Notes: generated by a model not told the origin, from the letters alone. A DNA stretch of 64,000 nt from Salinicoccus carnicancri Crm (GCF_000330705.1 NZ_ANAM01000001.1:372001-436000), one strand, 5' to 3'. Shown: positions 33,107 to 42,132, counted from the stretch's first letter. A program made the numbers and translations.

Positions 33107-34258
33107 ATGCACAAATTTTTATATATCATTATTGTAATATGCTTCCTGGATCTGTTCATCCAGCTTCCGATCATCACACCGTTCGCGATTTCCCTCGGAG
33201 CGAGTGAATATACAGCCGGTATCATTGTTGCTGTATATTCACTGTTCAACATGGCGGGAAACGTTTTCGGCGGGTATTTTTCAGATAAGATCGGCCGGAA
33301 GAATATGCTGGTGTCCGGCATGGCGCTTCAGGTGCTGATCATCCTGACGTACACGATTGTGCCGTCAGTGAGCCTGCTGCTCCTCATACGGGTGGTCCAC
33401 GGGTTTTCAAGCGGTCTTTTGACACCGGCTGCATTCAGCCTGGTGGCGGACATATCCAAAAAGGCGACAATCGGCCGTTCCATGGCGCTGACCGGTGTCT
33501 CGATCGGCACAGCAGCGGTAGCAGGCCCCGCCCTTGGCGGAATCATCTCGAGCCAGGCCGGCTACCAGATGGTCTATCTTGTCCTCGCCTGCATATTTAT
33601 CTTTGGGCTGCTCCTTCTGCTGCTGACGGTGAAGGAAAGTACGACAGAGGAGACGAGAGAAATCCACTATTCCACAAATTACTGGGAAATCATCAAAAGG
33701 CCGTCACTCATCGTGGCATATGTCTCAGCGTTCACGCTGATGATCTCCAATGGTTCCCTGGCTTTCGGCCTGCCGCTGAAGACCGCGGCCCTCGGTCTGT
33801 CCGACCAGTCCACGGGGGTGATGCTGAGCGTCTTCGGCATCACGGCCATCATCGTATTTGCCACGCCGTTCAACCGGATCTACAGCAGATACAGTCCGGT
33901 CGTCCTCGTAAGCACGGGCATTTTCATTGTTGGCATATCGATGATACTGCTGCATTTCATCCCTTCGGCAGCACTGGTGTATATGACCATGGTGATATAT
34001 GGCGCAGGGTTCAGCCTGATCTTCCCATCAATGAATAAGATCATCGGACAGAATACGGAGATGCACGAGCGTGGCAAAGCGAACGGAATATTCTATTCCT
34101 ACTTTTCGATCGGTTCCGTGGCAGGATCGTTCCTGTCAGGGATTTTTGCCACTTATTTCGAAACGCCCTTCCTGTTCATCGGCGTCACAATTATCCTGCT
34201 GCTCAGCCTCATCTTCATCGCCCACAGGAAATCGATGGGGAATGTTGAAGCACTGTAA
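33107..34258 (+). CDS. MFS transporter, 12-TM
   Basis: Major facilitator protein of 383 residues with about 12 hydrophobic segments. The loop 2-3 motif GGYFSDKIGRKNML (motif A) lies near residue 58 and RVVHGFSSGLLTPAAFSLVADIS (motif B region) near 93, with motif C-like GVSIGTAAVAGPALGG near 130, as in drug/proton antiporters with 12 segments. Substrate unknown. It is preceded by a TATAAT near 33062 and followed 57 bp later by an unrelated cytosolic gene. Confidence 0.85.
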   Translation: MHKFLYIIIVICFLDLFIQLPIITPFAISLGASEYTAGIIVAVYSLFNMAGNVFGGYFSDKIGRKNMLVSGMALQVLIILTYTIVPSVSLLLLIRVVHGFSSGLLTPAAFSLVADISKKATIGRSMALTGVSIGTAAVAGPALGGIISSQAGYQMVYLVLACIFIFGLLLLLLTVKESTTEETREIHYSTNYWEIIKRPSLIVAYVSAFTLMISNGSLAFGLPLKTAALGLSDQSTGVMLSVFGITAIIVFATPFNRIYSRYSPVVLVSTGIFIVGISMILLHFIPSAALVYMTMVIYGAGFSLIFPSMNKIIGQNTEMHERGKANGIFYSYFSIGSVAGSFLSGIFATYFETPFLFIGVTIILLLSLIFIAHRKSMGNVEAL

Positions 34259-34315
34259 TGGTGTTTTTATATGCTGCACATGCGGGTAATCAGTACTAAG
34301 TAAGGAAGTGAGAAT

Positions 34316-35239
34316 ATGGAAAACCTGCTTTTGATGGGGATACATGGCAGAATCGGCCGGCATCTGTACCATGAACTGAAAGACACTTATAACCTGTTCG
34401 CCTTTTCCAGCCCCAATCAGGATGACAGCAATCTTGACATCACGCTGTTGAAAAACGATCTGTTCATCCTCCCGGAAGTGGAAAAGGCACTTTCGGATAT
34501 AGATGCCGTCGTCTTTTTCGAAGACCCGATCATGCGTCTGAACCGTCTGACACAGGGGCGCTTCGAAGATCTGTATGTGCTGATCGCGGATAATATCGCA
34601 CGGGCGTGTGAGATGAATGAAGTCCATCAGATCATATTTGTGGAGGATGAAGTCAGCCCGGATTACATGAAGGAGGTACTGGGTGCATACGGCGCGGATG
34701 TAAATGTCACTTCCACACCGGTGAAAAGATATGGGAAGAACCTGTCCTACAAGACTTCGGATTACAACAATGTGAGGAGTGTGCAGCGGGCGCCGCTGCC
34801 GCCGGGCTGGACGGTGAAGGATGTCGGGCGGTACTATTTCGAATGGCTGGATGAGATACTGTACGGCATGATCAATGTGGAATTTTCCGGCAGGCTCATA
34901 AAAGTGAATTTTGCCAAAATCAGCCGTCCCGTCCTGATCATCGAGTATGATGGGGAGGCAAGCTACAACGGCGTGGAAATATACCGCATAAAAGGCGGCG
35001 GACTGTCGAAAAGGGAACCGAACAAAACACCGAGACTCGAGTTCCGTGCACTTACAGGAAGAAACGAATTCATCATAGCACTGCACGATTTTGAGCCCAA
35101 ACTGCCGTGGGCAGTCTACATGATGACACAGGCGCCTATACACAGTCTCGTCAACCGTATATACCAGGTGGAAATGATCATCAACACCGAAGCGCCGAGG
35201 AGCGGATCAAAACAGCGCAAAAACGGACCGGGACACTAA
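34316..35239 (+). CDS. NmrA-type Rossmann protein with DUF2867-like domain
   Basis: A 307-residue protein. Residues 1-140 form an atypical short-chain dehydrogenase/NmrA Rossmann domain starting LLMGIHGRIGRHLYHEL. Residues about 155-290 resemble the DUF2867 domain found after the same fold in YbjT-type proteins: EFSGRLIKVNF, RIKGGG, RLEFRALTG and HDFEPKLPWAVYMMTQAPIH. No Tyr-x-x-x-Lys catalytic pair is obvious, so it may be a sensor or a lipid/quinone-binding protein. The function is not known. Confidence 0.6.
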   Translation: MENLLLMGIHGRIGRHLYHELKDTYNLFAFSSPNQDDSNLDITLLKNDLFILPEVEKALSDIDAVVFFEDPIMRLNRLTQGRFEDLYVLIADNIARACEMNEVHQIIFVEDEVSPDYMKEVLGAYGADVNVTSTPVKRYGKNLSYKTSDYNNVRSVQRAPLPPGWTVKDVGRYYFEWLDEILYGMINVEFSGRLIKVNFAKISRPVLIIEYDGEASYNGVEIYRIKGGGLSKREPNKTPRLEFRALTGRNEFIIALHDFEPKLPWAVYMMTQAPIHSLVNRIYQVEMIINTEAPRSGSKQRKNGPGH

Positions 35240-35241
35240 AG

Positions 35242-35273
35242 AATCCCCCTCAGACTGATCCTGAGGGGGATTT
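35242..35273. terminator. convergent terminator before the autolysin
   Basis: AATCCCCCTCAG and CTGAGGGGGATT form a 12-bp stem with a seven-base loop, between the rightward NmrA-type gene and the leftward autolysin. Confidence 0.9.
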
Positions 35274-35277
35274 GTCA

Positions 35278-36189
35278 TTAATGGATGAAGTTGTGCCCGG
35301 ACACCTGGGAGGAGCTGATTGTCCTGAAAGTCTTGACACCCTGGCCGCTGCCAAAGTTCATCTCAGAAACAAGGATGGAGCCGTCGGAATTGATTCTCTC
35401 AACGATCGCAACATGGCCCATGCCCCATGCGGAGTTTGTCCATGCATTCGCCTGCAGGATTGCGCCCACTGAAGGTCTGCTGCTGACTGAATAGCCCTGG
35501 CTTCTTGCCGCGTTATCCCAGTTGGATGCATTGCCCCAGTTGTTGCCGACCGGTTTGCCGAGCTGCTGTCGGCGTTCAAAGACGTACCATGTGCAGTCTC
35601 CCCAGTAGTAGTAGTTCTTACCGTAGGATACATTGGACGGTGATGGAGCAGATACTGACGGGCTCTTCGGCTCTTCTTTCTTCTCAGATGCAGAAGAGCT
35701 GTCTGAAGAAGACTGGGAACTGCTGGAACTTGATGAAGAACTGCCGTTCACAGTAAGCTTCTGACCCGGGTAGATCAGGTGTGATGAAATATTGTTGCTG
35801 TTCATCAGAGTCCTGTAATTCATGCCGTGGGCCCTTGCAATGCTGCTGAGTGTGTCGCCGGCTTTTACAGTGTATGTACCGCCTGTCTGACTGTCAGAGC
35901 TGCTGGAATCTGATGAGGAACTGCCGGAGCTCTCTGAGCTGCTGGATGACGAAGATGAATCTGCGGAGCCGCTTTTGCTCACTGTCAGCGTCTGGTTCAC
36001 CAGGATCAGATCTGAGGACAGGTTATTCCATGATTTAAGCTGTGAAACGGATACACCGTTTTCCTGGGAGATTTTCCAGAGCGTGTCCCCGCCTTGTACT
36101 TTATATGTAGATGATGCTTCAGCGTCGTCCGCCATGCCGTAGGCAGCAAAAGCAGCTGTTGCTGTGAGTGCTGTGATGACTTTTTTCAT
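35278..36189 (-). CDS. secreted LysM-CHAP autolysin (Sle1/Aaa-like)
   Basis: Secreted peptidoglycan hydrolase of 303 residues. A signal peptide (MKKVITALTATAAFAAYGMADDAEA) is followed by LysM 1 (YKVQGGDTLWKIS, about residues 29-71), a serine-rich linker, LysM 2 (YTVKAGDTLSSIA, about 109-151), another serine-rich linker and a C-terminal CHAP amidase/endopeptidase domain. The CHAP catalytic cysteine is in WGDCTWYVFERR (about 198) and the histidine in GMGHVAIVE (about 257). The layout matches staphylococcal Sle1/Aaa, which splits daughter cells. A perfect WalR-type box lies 128 bp upstream of the start. Confidence 0.92.
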   Translation of the reverse strand: MKKVITALTATAAFAAYGMADDAEASSTYKVQGGDTLWKISQENGVSVSQLKSWNNLSSDLILVNQTLTVSKSGSADSSSSSSSSESSGSSSSDSSSSDSQTGGTYTVKAGDTLSSIARAHGMNYRTLMNSNNISSHLIYPGQKLTVNGSSSSSSSSSQSSSDSSSASEKKEEPKSPSVSAPSPSNVSYGKNYYYWGDCTWYVFERRQQLGKPVGNNWGNASNWDNAARSQGYSVSSRPSVGAILQANAWTNSAWGMGHVAIVERINSDGSILVSEMNFGSGQGVKTFRTISSSQVSGHNFIH

Positions 36190-36221
36190 TTGATTTGTTA
36201 TCCTCCCTGAATTCTAATAAG

Positions 36222-36252
36222 ATTATATGTAGTCCATTATGTTTATGTTCAA
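36222..36252 (-). promoter_or_regulatory. possible promoter of the autolysin gene
   Basis: Reading leftward, TTGAAC (36247-36252), a long 19-bp spacer and TATAAT (36222-36227). The long spacer suggests weak basal activity and a need for activation. Confidence 0.45.
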
Positions 36253-36316
36253 AAACTTTCAGATGTCTGTAGTTCACTTTGAATATGATAGCAGATAGAG
36301 GAAGATAATGGTGTTT

Positions 36317-36333
36317 TGTAATGCAATTGTAAT
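36317..36333 (+). promoter_or_regulatory. WalR (YycF) binding box
   Basis: TGTAAT-GCAAT-TGTAAT is a perfect match to the WalR direct repeat TGTWAH-N5-TGTWAH. It lies between the autolysin (leftward) and the BI-1-like gene (rightward). Autolysins are the classic WalR regulon members, so control of the LysM-CHAP gene is likely. The repeat reads on the plus strand and a TATAAT at 36353-36358 lies downstream on that strand, so effects on the rightward gene are also possible. Confidence 0.7.
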
Positions 36334-36446
36334 ATAAATAAAATATTTGGTATATAATCTGAAAATTACAGCAATATAAATGCTGCGCTGAAACGTTAAC
36401 AGAGGAAATTTCAGGGTAGTTAAATATATATGAATGGAGGCATTGG

Positions 36447-37061
36447 ATGGCCAACTCAAAAAACCTTAAGCTCGTATGGCTGTATTTTGCCTATTACTGG
36501 GTGATTTTCGGCATCGGCACCTATTTCGGCCAGTATCTGCCCGATGCATGGCGGCCGACGGCGTCCATGGTGGTATTCGGCATCCTGATGATTTCGCTGT
36601 TCGTACGCGGATTCAACCGCAGCGGCCCGGTCATCAGCCATATTTATGCAATCCTGATCGGGGTGGTCTCCTATGGCCTGTTCGAATCGTTCATCAGGGA
36701 TTTCGGCCCCGGGGTATTCTACCGCATCGTACTGCTCGGGATACTTGTCTTCCTGTTCTTTGGGGTCATCGGCTATTTTTTCCTGCGGGATATCACACAC
36801 TGGGGAAGGTATTTATTCGTTGCGCTGCTGGTACTGATCTTTGCATCACTGATGAGCTTTTTCATCGATCTGCCGTATCTCCATCTGGGCATAACGGTTG
36901 TGGGTCTCATCCTGTACGTGCTGTTCACGATGTATGACTTCAACAGGATGAAGAACAGGAAATTTTCCGAAAGGGAAATGGGATTCAATCTGTTCATCAA
37001 TCTGCTCATCATCATCAAACGCATGCTGAGACTGTACCGCTACATGAATAAAAACCGTTGA
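36447..37061 (+). CDS. BI-1 (Bax inhibitor-1)-like membrane protein
   Basis: Polytopic membrane protein of 204 residues with about seven hydrophobic segments and a C-terminal FTMYDFNRMKNRKFSEREMG...NLFINLLIIIKRMLRLYRY. The aspartate in the last segments followed by a basic tail resembles the BI-1/YetJ family of pH-sensitive calcium leak channels. The match is by layout and the C-terminal pattern only, so the family name is tentative. A WalR box lies about 115 bp upstream but may serve the opposite gene. Confidence 0.55.
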   Translation: MANSKNLKLVWLYFAYYWVIFGIGTYFGQYLPDAWRPTASMVVFGILMISLFVRGFNRSGPVISHIYAILIGVVSYGLFESFIRDFGPGVFYRIVLLGILVFLFFGVIGYFFLRDITHWGRYLFVALLVLIFASLMSFFIDLPYLHLGITVVGLILYVLFTMYDFNRMKNRKFSEREMGFNLFINLLIIIKRMLRLYRYMNKNR

Positions 37062-37108
37062 GATGATATATTATATAAAAGAAAACTGATTTGAAGGAAG
37101 ATGAGAAC

Positions 37109-37828
37109 ATGGGAAGAAAGTGGAATAACATTAAAGAGAAAAAAGCTCAGAAAGATCAGAGCACAAGCCGGGTGAATGCAAAATTCGGCCGTGAGATATA
37201 CGTGGCGGCCAAAAAGGGCGAGCCGGATCCTGAGAGCAACCAGGCACTCAAAGCGGTGCTGGACCGCGCGAAGACCTATTCTGTGCCCAAGCACATAATC
37301 GACAAGGCGATTGACAAGGCAAAAGGCAGTGATGATGAGTCATTCGATGAACTGCGCTACGAAGGTTTCGGTCCTGAGGGCTCCATGCTGATAGTGGATG
37401 CACTGACGAATAACGTCAACCGGACAGCCTCTGATGTACGGGCTGCCTTCGGAAAAAACGGCGGCAACATGGGTGTCAGCGGAGCAGTCAGCTATATGTT
37501 CGAATCTAGGGCGGTATTCGTCTTTGAAGGGTTTGATTCAGAAGAGACGATGATGTATCTGATGGAGAACGATGTGGACGTAGAGGATGTCACTGAAGAG
37601 AACGGGTATACAGTTGTATATGCAAATGCCCAGAGTTTTCATGAAGTGAAACGGGCGCTCGATGAAATGGGTGTCGATGAATATGAGGTTGCGGAACATA
37701 CAATGATTGCCCAGAACGAAGTGAACTTGGACGATGAAGCATTGGAGCAGTTTGAAAAGCTGATCGAAGCACTGGATGATCTTGAAGATGTATCTAATAT
37801 TCATCACAACGTTAACCTGGGTGCTTAA
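37109..37828 (+). CDS. YebC/PmpR-TACO1 family protein
   Basis: Soluble protein of 239 residues in the YebC/TACO1 family, described as transcription regulators and more recently as factors easing translation of proline-rich stretches. The family signatures are [13 protein letters not shown] at the start, [18 protein letters not shown] near residue 28, and [19 protein letters not shown] near 87. The N-terminal GRKWNNIK (rather than GHSKW) marks the Gram-positive YeeN-type branch. The ATG at 37109 is preferred over an upstream TTG. Confidence 0.9.
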   Translation: MGRKWNNIKEKKAQKDQSTSRVNAKFGREIYVAAKKGEPDPESNQALKAVLDRAKTYSVPKHIIDKAIDKAKGSDDESFDELRYEGFGPEGSMLIVDALTNNVNRTASDVRAAFGKNGGNMGVSGAVSYMFESRAVFVFEGFDSEETMMYLMENDVDVEDVTEENGYTVVYANAQSFHEVKRALDEMGVDEYEVAEHTMIAQNEVNLDDEALEQFEKLIEALDDLEDVSNIHHNVNLGA

Positions 37829-37850
37829 AGTATAAGAGGGGGGAGAATTC

Positions 37851-38624
37851 ATGGATTTTGGATATGAAGGAAAGGCAGTCGTCATTACAGGATCGAGTAA
37901 AGGGATCGGGCGCAAAACAGCCGAACAGATGGTAAAACTCGGTGCAAAAGTGATGCTTGTGGCCAGGGGCGAGGAAGACCTCATCAAGGCGAAAGATGAG
38001 ATTTCCCGACATGGCGAAGTGGACTATGTCCAAATGGATGTGACTGAGGAAGATGCAGCAGATAAAATCATCGATGCCACCGTCAGCAGGTTCGGCAGGG
38101 TCGATATACTCATCAATAACGCCGGCGGATCATTCGCCAAAGCGTTTGAAGATGTGGAAATATCCGACTGGGAACAGGACATCGACCTCAAGCTGATGGC
38201 GGCGGTCAGAGTATCAAAAGCAGCTTTGCCGCATCTGAAAGAGAACGGCGGAGCGATATTGAACATGACGGCTGTACTTGGAAAAACCCCGCCTCCTTCC
38301 TCTCTGCCGACCACAGTTTCCCGTGCAGCTGGTATGGCAATGACAAAAGCGATGAGCAAAGACCTGGGTCAATACAACATTCGGGTGAATGCTGTATGTA
38401 TCGGTCTGATAAAGAGCGACCAGATTATGAAGAAGTGGAAATCGGATGCGCCGGATTTAAGCTGGGAAGAATACGCACGGCTGGATGAACACAACATCCC
38501 GCTCGGCCGCATTGGTGATACAGAGGAAGCGGCCAATGTCATTACGTTCCTGTGTTCCGACCTTGCATCATACGTCAGCGGAGTTGCCGTCAATGTCGAC
38601 GGCGGTTCTGGCCATGCGCTCTAG
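37851..38624 (+). CDS. short-chain dehydrogenase/reductase with altered catalytic residues
   Basis: SDR-fold protein of 257 residues with an intact cofactor site (TGSSKGIG at residues 13-20, NNAG at 89-92). The catalytic Tyr-x-x-x-Lys block, normally YSASK before AA, reads TTVSRAA at 154-160, so Tyr is replaced by Thr and Lys by Arg. The serine position is also changed (MTAVLGKTPPPSS). NAD(P) binding is likely retained, but normal hydride-transfer chemistry is doubtful. It follows the YebC gene by 22 bp and may be cotranscribed. Substrate unknown. Confidence 0.85.
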   Translation: MDFGYEGKAVVITGSSKGIGRKTAEQMVKLGAKVMLVARGEEDLIKAKDEISRHGEVDYVQMDVTEEDAADKIIDATVSRFGRVDILINNAGGSFAKAFEDVEISDWEQDIDLKLMAAVRVSKAALPHLKENGGAILNMTAVLGKTPPPSSLPTTVSRAAGMAMTKAMSKDLGQYNIRVNAVCIGLIKSDQIMKKWKSDAPDLSWEEYARLDEHNIPLGRIGDTEEAANVITFLCSDLASYVSGVAVNVDGGSGHAL

Positions 38625-38641
38625 AAAAAATATTTTGATTG

Positions 38642-38694
38642 AATTCCCCGGAATGCAAGATGCCTGATTTAATCTGCATTCTGGGGAATTTTTT
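38642..38694 (+). terminator. terminator after the SDR gene
   Basis: AATTCCCC plus GAATGCA pair with TGCATTC plus GGGGAATT, with a small bulge, followed by six Ts. Confidence 0.9.
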
Positions 38695-38706
38695 GTCAAA
38701 AACCTA

Positions 38707-38735
38707 TTGTCAAAAAACTGTACTAACTGTATTAT
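38707..38735 (+). promoter_or_regulatory. sigma-A promoter of the GntR-ABC operon
   Basis: TTGTCA, a 17-bp spacer and TATTAT. The -10 box lies inside the operator described next. Confidence 0.75.
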
Positions 38736-38754
38736 ATAAAACGATACAGTTAGT
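38722..38754 (+). promoter_or_regulatory. GntR (YtrA-type) operator
   Basis: ACTAACTGTAT and its exact complement ATACAGTTAGT lie 11 bases apart, overlapping the -10 box and transcript start. Such spaced repeats are typical of YtrA-type GntR autoregulation, so the adjacent regulator probably represses its own operon. Confidence 0.75.
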
Positions 38755-38770
38755 GTAGGGGGGTGTGCAT

Positions 38771-39163
38771 GTGTTTAAACTGGATTTTAAGAGCAGGATT
38801 CCAATATATGAGCAACTGGTACAGAGGATAAGGCAGCTGATCATACAGGACGTTTTGAGGTCTGGAGAAAAGCTTCCTTCTGTAAGAAGCCTGGCACAGG
38901 AATTGACAATCAATCCGAATACGATTCAAAAAGCGTATCGGGAACTGGAAAGAGAAGGATATATCTATTCGTTGCCCGGTAAGGGGAGTTTTGTAAACGA
39001 AATGAGAACAGAAATCAATCAAAAACAAATTAAAATGCTGTCAGATGAATTGGAAAAAATCATCCAGAAACTGCTTAAAATGAATGTCCCCAAAGAATAT
39101 TTAAAAAATCTTGTAGAACATGCGGACCAGGGAAAGGAGGATATCAATGAGAATGGAAACTAA
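38771..39163 (+). CDS. GntR-family (YtrA subfamily) transcriptional repressor
   Basis: Regulator of 130 residues with an N-terminal winged helix (IPIYEQLVQRIRQLI, then LRSGEKLPSVRSLAQELTINPNTIQKAYRELEREGYI, residues about 10-68) and only a short helical dimerisation tail, the YtrA type. Such repressors control ABC exporters in response to cell-wall-active agents in bacilli. It is the first gene of an operon with ATPase and permease. A GTG at 38771 is chosen because six Gs lie seven bases upstream; a GTG at 38765 is possible. Confidence 0.9.
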   Translation: MFKLDFKSRIPIYEQLVQRIRQLIIQDVLRSGEKLPSVRSLAQELTINPNTIQKAYRELEREGYIYSLPGKGSFVNEMRTEINQKQIKMLSDELEKIIQKLLKMNVPKEYLKNLVEHADQGKEDINENGN

Positions 39164-40052
39164 AGCGCTCGATAAATCATTTGGCAGCCAAAAGGCGATC
39201 AGCAATGCAGCTCTTTCGATTGAACCAGGGACGATTCATGGACTGCTCGGATCCAACGGAGCGGGCAAAACAACGTTTATGAAGCTGCTGGCGGGTGTCT
39301 ACAAACCGGATGCGGGAGACGTTTTATATGATGGGCAAGAAATATTTGAAAACCCTGATATTAAAGATGATGTACTGTTTATCCATGACGTGCCTTATTT
39401 CTTCAGCGGAGTCAGTTTGAATGATATGGCGGCATTCTATAAGGGGATGTACTCAAACTGGTCCGATAAACGGTTTGCCCAACTGACCGCGCATTTTAAA
39501 CTGGATTCCAAAAAAGCTCTTTCACAACTATCTAAAGGAATGAAGCGGCAGGCCTCTTTCGTACTTGCTTTCTCCGCCTGTCCGAAGGTGATGCTGCTCG
39601 ATGAACCATTTGACGGACTGGATCCAATCGTAAGGCATCAGGTAAAAAACATCATGGTGCAGGATATTGCCAATCACGGGATGACGGTCATTGCTTCAAG
39701 CCACAATTTACGGGAAATGGAAGACCTATGTGATTCCGTCTCCATAATGCACAAAGGTGAGTTACTGTTCCATAGGGACCTCATAGAAATCAAAGGGACG
39801 CACTGCAAAATCCAGATTGCCTTCAACACCTTGCCCGATCAGGCATTCTATGAACACCTGGGAGTCGTCCATCATGAAGCGAAAGGAAGGATAGTCACAT
39901 GCATCGTCAAAGGTGATCTAGAGAACATAGAGAAGAAAGTGACGCAATATAACCCGCTAATGTATGATATCCTGCCGCTGACACTTGAAGAACTATTTAC
40001 TTACGAAATGGGGGAAAAAGGGTATGAAATCAGCAACATCATTGTTGAATAG
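39147..40052 (+). CDS. ABC exporter ATP-binding protein (YtrB-like)
   Basis: ATPase of 301 residues for the membrane subunit encoded next. Walker A is GSNGAGKTTF near residue 36, the signature is the variant LSKGMKRQ near 130, Walker B is VMLLDEPFDGLDP near 150 and the switch is SSHNLREME near 184. The signature has Lys where the second position is usually Gly, as in other GntR-linked ABC transporters of this type. It overlaps the GntR gene by 17 bp and the permease by 29 bp, so the three are translationally coupled. Confidence 0.88.
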   Translation: MRMETKALDKSFGSQKAISNAALSIEPGTIHGLLGSNGAGKTTFMKLLAGVYKPDAGDVLYDGQEIFENPDIKDDVLFIHDVPYFFSGVSLNDMAAFYKGMYSNWSDKRFAQLTAHFKLDSKKALSQLSKGMKRQASFVLAFSACPKVMLLDEPFDGLDPIVRHQVKNIMVQDIANHGMTVIASSHNLREMEDLCDSVSIMHKGELLFHRDLIEIKGTHCKIQIAFNTLPDQAFYEHLGVVHHEAKGRIVTCIVKGDLENIEKKVTQYNPLMYDILPLTLEELFTYEMGEKGYEISNIIVE

Positions 40053-42057
40053 AACATTACTCATCCATTTCATGGGACGCGTCTTCTGGCTTACTGTCCT
40101 CTACCTGATCGGAAATATCCTGGTACAGCCGTTCGTATTGTGGGTCCAATCCGTCAATATGAATAATACGGTTCAGGGGGACGGAGGGGATATTCCGGAT
40201 AACCCGCTCGAATTAACTGCGGAATTCCAACTTGCCGGCGGCATGATCTATGCCGTACTGCTGGTGCTCTTCTTATTCAACTACCGCAACAGGGAAGATT
40301 CGGTCGACTTCATGCACAGCCTGCCTGTAAAAAGACACAGGATGATGAGCCATCTGATTGTGGCCGGTCTGATCCACATTACTGTACCGCTCCTAATCAC
40401 AGCGGTCATCCTGTTCTTTGAAAGATACATTCTGAGTTTTGACATCGCACTGCAGGACCTGCTCCTGTGGCTGGTTTATTCACTGTTTGTACTTTATGTG
40501 ATTTTTGCGATTTCGCTGTTTGCAGGATTGCTTGTAAACAGTATTTTCAACCATCTGCAGGTGGTTATCATCATGTTTTTCCTGCCGGTGATTTTTTGGA
40601 ATCTCAACGTTTCCACGGCCGGCATTTTATTCGACGGCATTGCAAACGGACCGTCTTCCGCAGTCCCTGGAGATGGCGGAGTGACGAGTGTTGTCATAGA
40701 CAATACTTTCCCGATATTTGCAGTGCAGCAGATTTCGATGGGCTTTGAATTATGGAAGATGATCATATGGTTTGCCACAGGCATGGTGTTCATCATTTTG
40801 TCCTACGTCCTGTACAACAGAAGTAAAAATGAAAATGTCCATTATAATTTCAATCATAAATGGGTGAGGAACCTGCTGGTCGCCCTCCTTTCAATCACGG
40901 GCATGCTGATGGTCGGGCTGGTGATTTCATTTGCCCTGCCCGTTTCAATTGTCGTCACGATGCTTGCATTAGGCATCGGCCTGATATTCTCGTACATCGT
41001 CACGGAGATGTTTTTCCAGGGCGCAGCCAGAATCAGTTTGAATACCAGATCCATCATCACAACACTGATATTGATGGCTGTGTTCTGGATCGTCTTCCTT
41101 ACGGGATGGAACCAGTATGTCTCCCATGTGCCTGACGCTGAAGAGGTGGAGAGTGTCAATATTAGCAGCGATTATACAGGCAGTGATTACGGTACGTACC
41201 GCGGAGCGGCGGATGCGGTGAGTGACGATTTCCTCTATATTGACGACAGGGAGTTGATTGAGCGCACGGTCGCATTCCACCGGGCTGCGGTAGACGGCGA
41301 GAAGACTTCGAACCAGGATGCACAAAGAGATGTGCTGGAAATCAGCTATAAGATGAAAGACGGCAGCTATATCGAGCGACAGTTCAGCAGGCTCGAAATG
41401 GAGGAGGACATGCGTGCAGTCATGGCGGATATGCTTGACGGCAGACGGTTTGCCAACGCCTACGATATCCTGTTTAATATCGAGAAGCCGGAGGCAGTCT
41501 CTTCTATAGAAATAAACGGACTGAATGGATTTTTACAGTTCAATGAAAAAGAGGAAGTAGAAGCTTTCATCAAAGATTACCAGACAGCGGCCCATCAGAT
41601 GCCCGAATCGGCGACGATGAGAGACGTCCGGAATGCCTCCCTTGCCTGGACGAATGTGCGTTTCCCGGAGACGAATTACTACGGCGATGCCTCCATCTAT
41701 AATGAAGCACTGCAGGAGCGCATCATGGACACGAGCAGCCTTGCGGAATTCCTGGGGATATCGGATGTAGGGGAGCTGTATACTGTGTCTCTCTCTCCTG
41801 AAGAAAAAGAGGAATTTCTGGATGATTACAACCTTTTGACATTTGATCAGCTGGAAAGTGAATATGATCTGCAGGTTGTTGAGCCGGAAGGCCGGGCCTC
41901 TCTTTCTGAATCTATTAATGCAGGGAATCTGGATGCAGACGGGGGTGAAATACTGTTATACAGAGCAGCGAATACAGGGGCGCATAACCCTGAAAATGAA
42001 GAAGGGACTTACGATACAAAGGCTTCAGAGACACATATCATACTCGGTATTGACTAA
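40024..42057 (+). CDS. large ABC-2 permease with extracellular domain
   Basis: Membrane subunit of 677 residues. The first half has about ten hydrophobic segments and opens with MKSATSLLNRTLLIHFMGRVFWL. A last segment near residue 350 is followed by a C-terminal soluble region of about 300 residues (SDYTGSDYGTYRG onward) that is rich in acidic residues and probably outside the cell, resembling the DUF6449-type domain. Together with the GntR and ATPase genes this matches YtrABC-like exporters. Substrate unknown; an envelope-stress or antibiotic role is an inference from the regulator class. Confidence 0.8.
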   Translation: MKSATSLLNRTLLIHFMGRVFWLTVLYLIGNILVQPFVLWVQSVNMNNTVQGDGGDIPDNPLELTAEFQLAGGMIYAVLLVLFLFNYRNREDSVDFMHSLPVKRHRMMSHLIVAGLIHITVPLLITAVILFFERYILSFDIALQDLLLWLVYSLFVLYVIFAISLFAGLLVNSIFNHLQVVIIMFFLPVIFWNLNVSTAGILFDGIANGPSSAVPGDGGVTSVVIDNTFPIFAVQQISMGFELWKMIIWFATGMVFIILSYVLYNRSKNENVHYNFNHKWVRNLLVALLSITGMLMVGLVISFALPVSIVVTMLALGIGLIFSYIVTEMFFQGAARISLNTRSIITTLILMAVFWIVFLTGWNQYVSHVPDAEEVESVNISSDYTGSDYGTYRGAADAVSDDFLYIDDRELIERTVAFHRAAVDGEKTSNQDAQRDVLEISYKMKDGSYIERQFSRLEMEEDMRAVMADMLDGRRFANAYDILFNIEKPEAVSSIEINGLNGFLQFNEKEEVEAFIKDYQTAAHQMPESATMRDVRNASLAWTNVRFPETNYYGDASIYNEALQERIMDTSSLAEFLGISDVGELYTVSLSPEEKEEFLDDYNLLTFDQLESEYDLQVVEPEGRASLSESINAGNLDADGGEILLYRAANTGAHNPENEEGTYDTKASETHIILGID

Positions 42058-42081
42058 CGGGTTCCATCCGGTCCATATTCC

Positions 42082-42111
42082 TTCACATTTTCCCCGGAAT
42101 TTCTGTATAAT
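42082..42111 (+). promoter_or_regulatory. possible promoter of the DUF402 gene
   Basis: TTCACA, an 18-bp spacer and a perfect TATAAT, with a TCCCC/GGGGA repeat around it. Position fits the gene starting at 42133. Confidence 0.45.
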
Positions 42112-42132
42112 CAGGGGAAGGAGATGAGTGTG

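Noticed and set aside
34136-35143. A 335-codon minus-strand frame opposite the NmrA-type gene
   Set aside because: The plus-strand protein has Rossmann and DUF2867-like features, a ribosome site and a terminator. The minus-strand product shows no domain.
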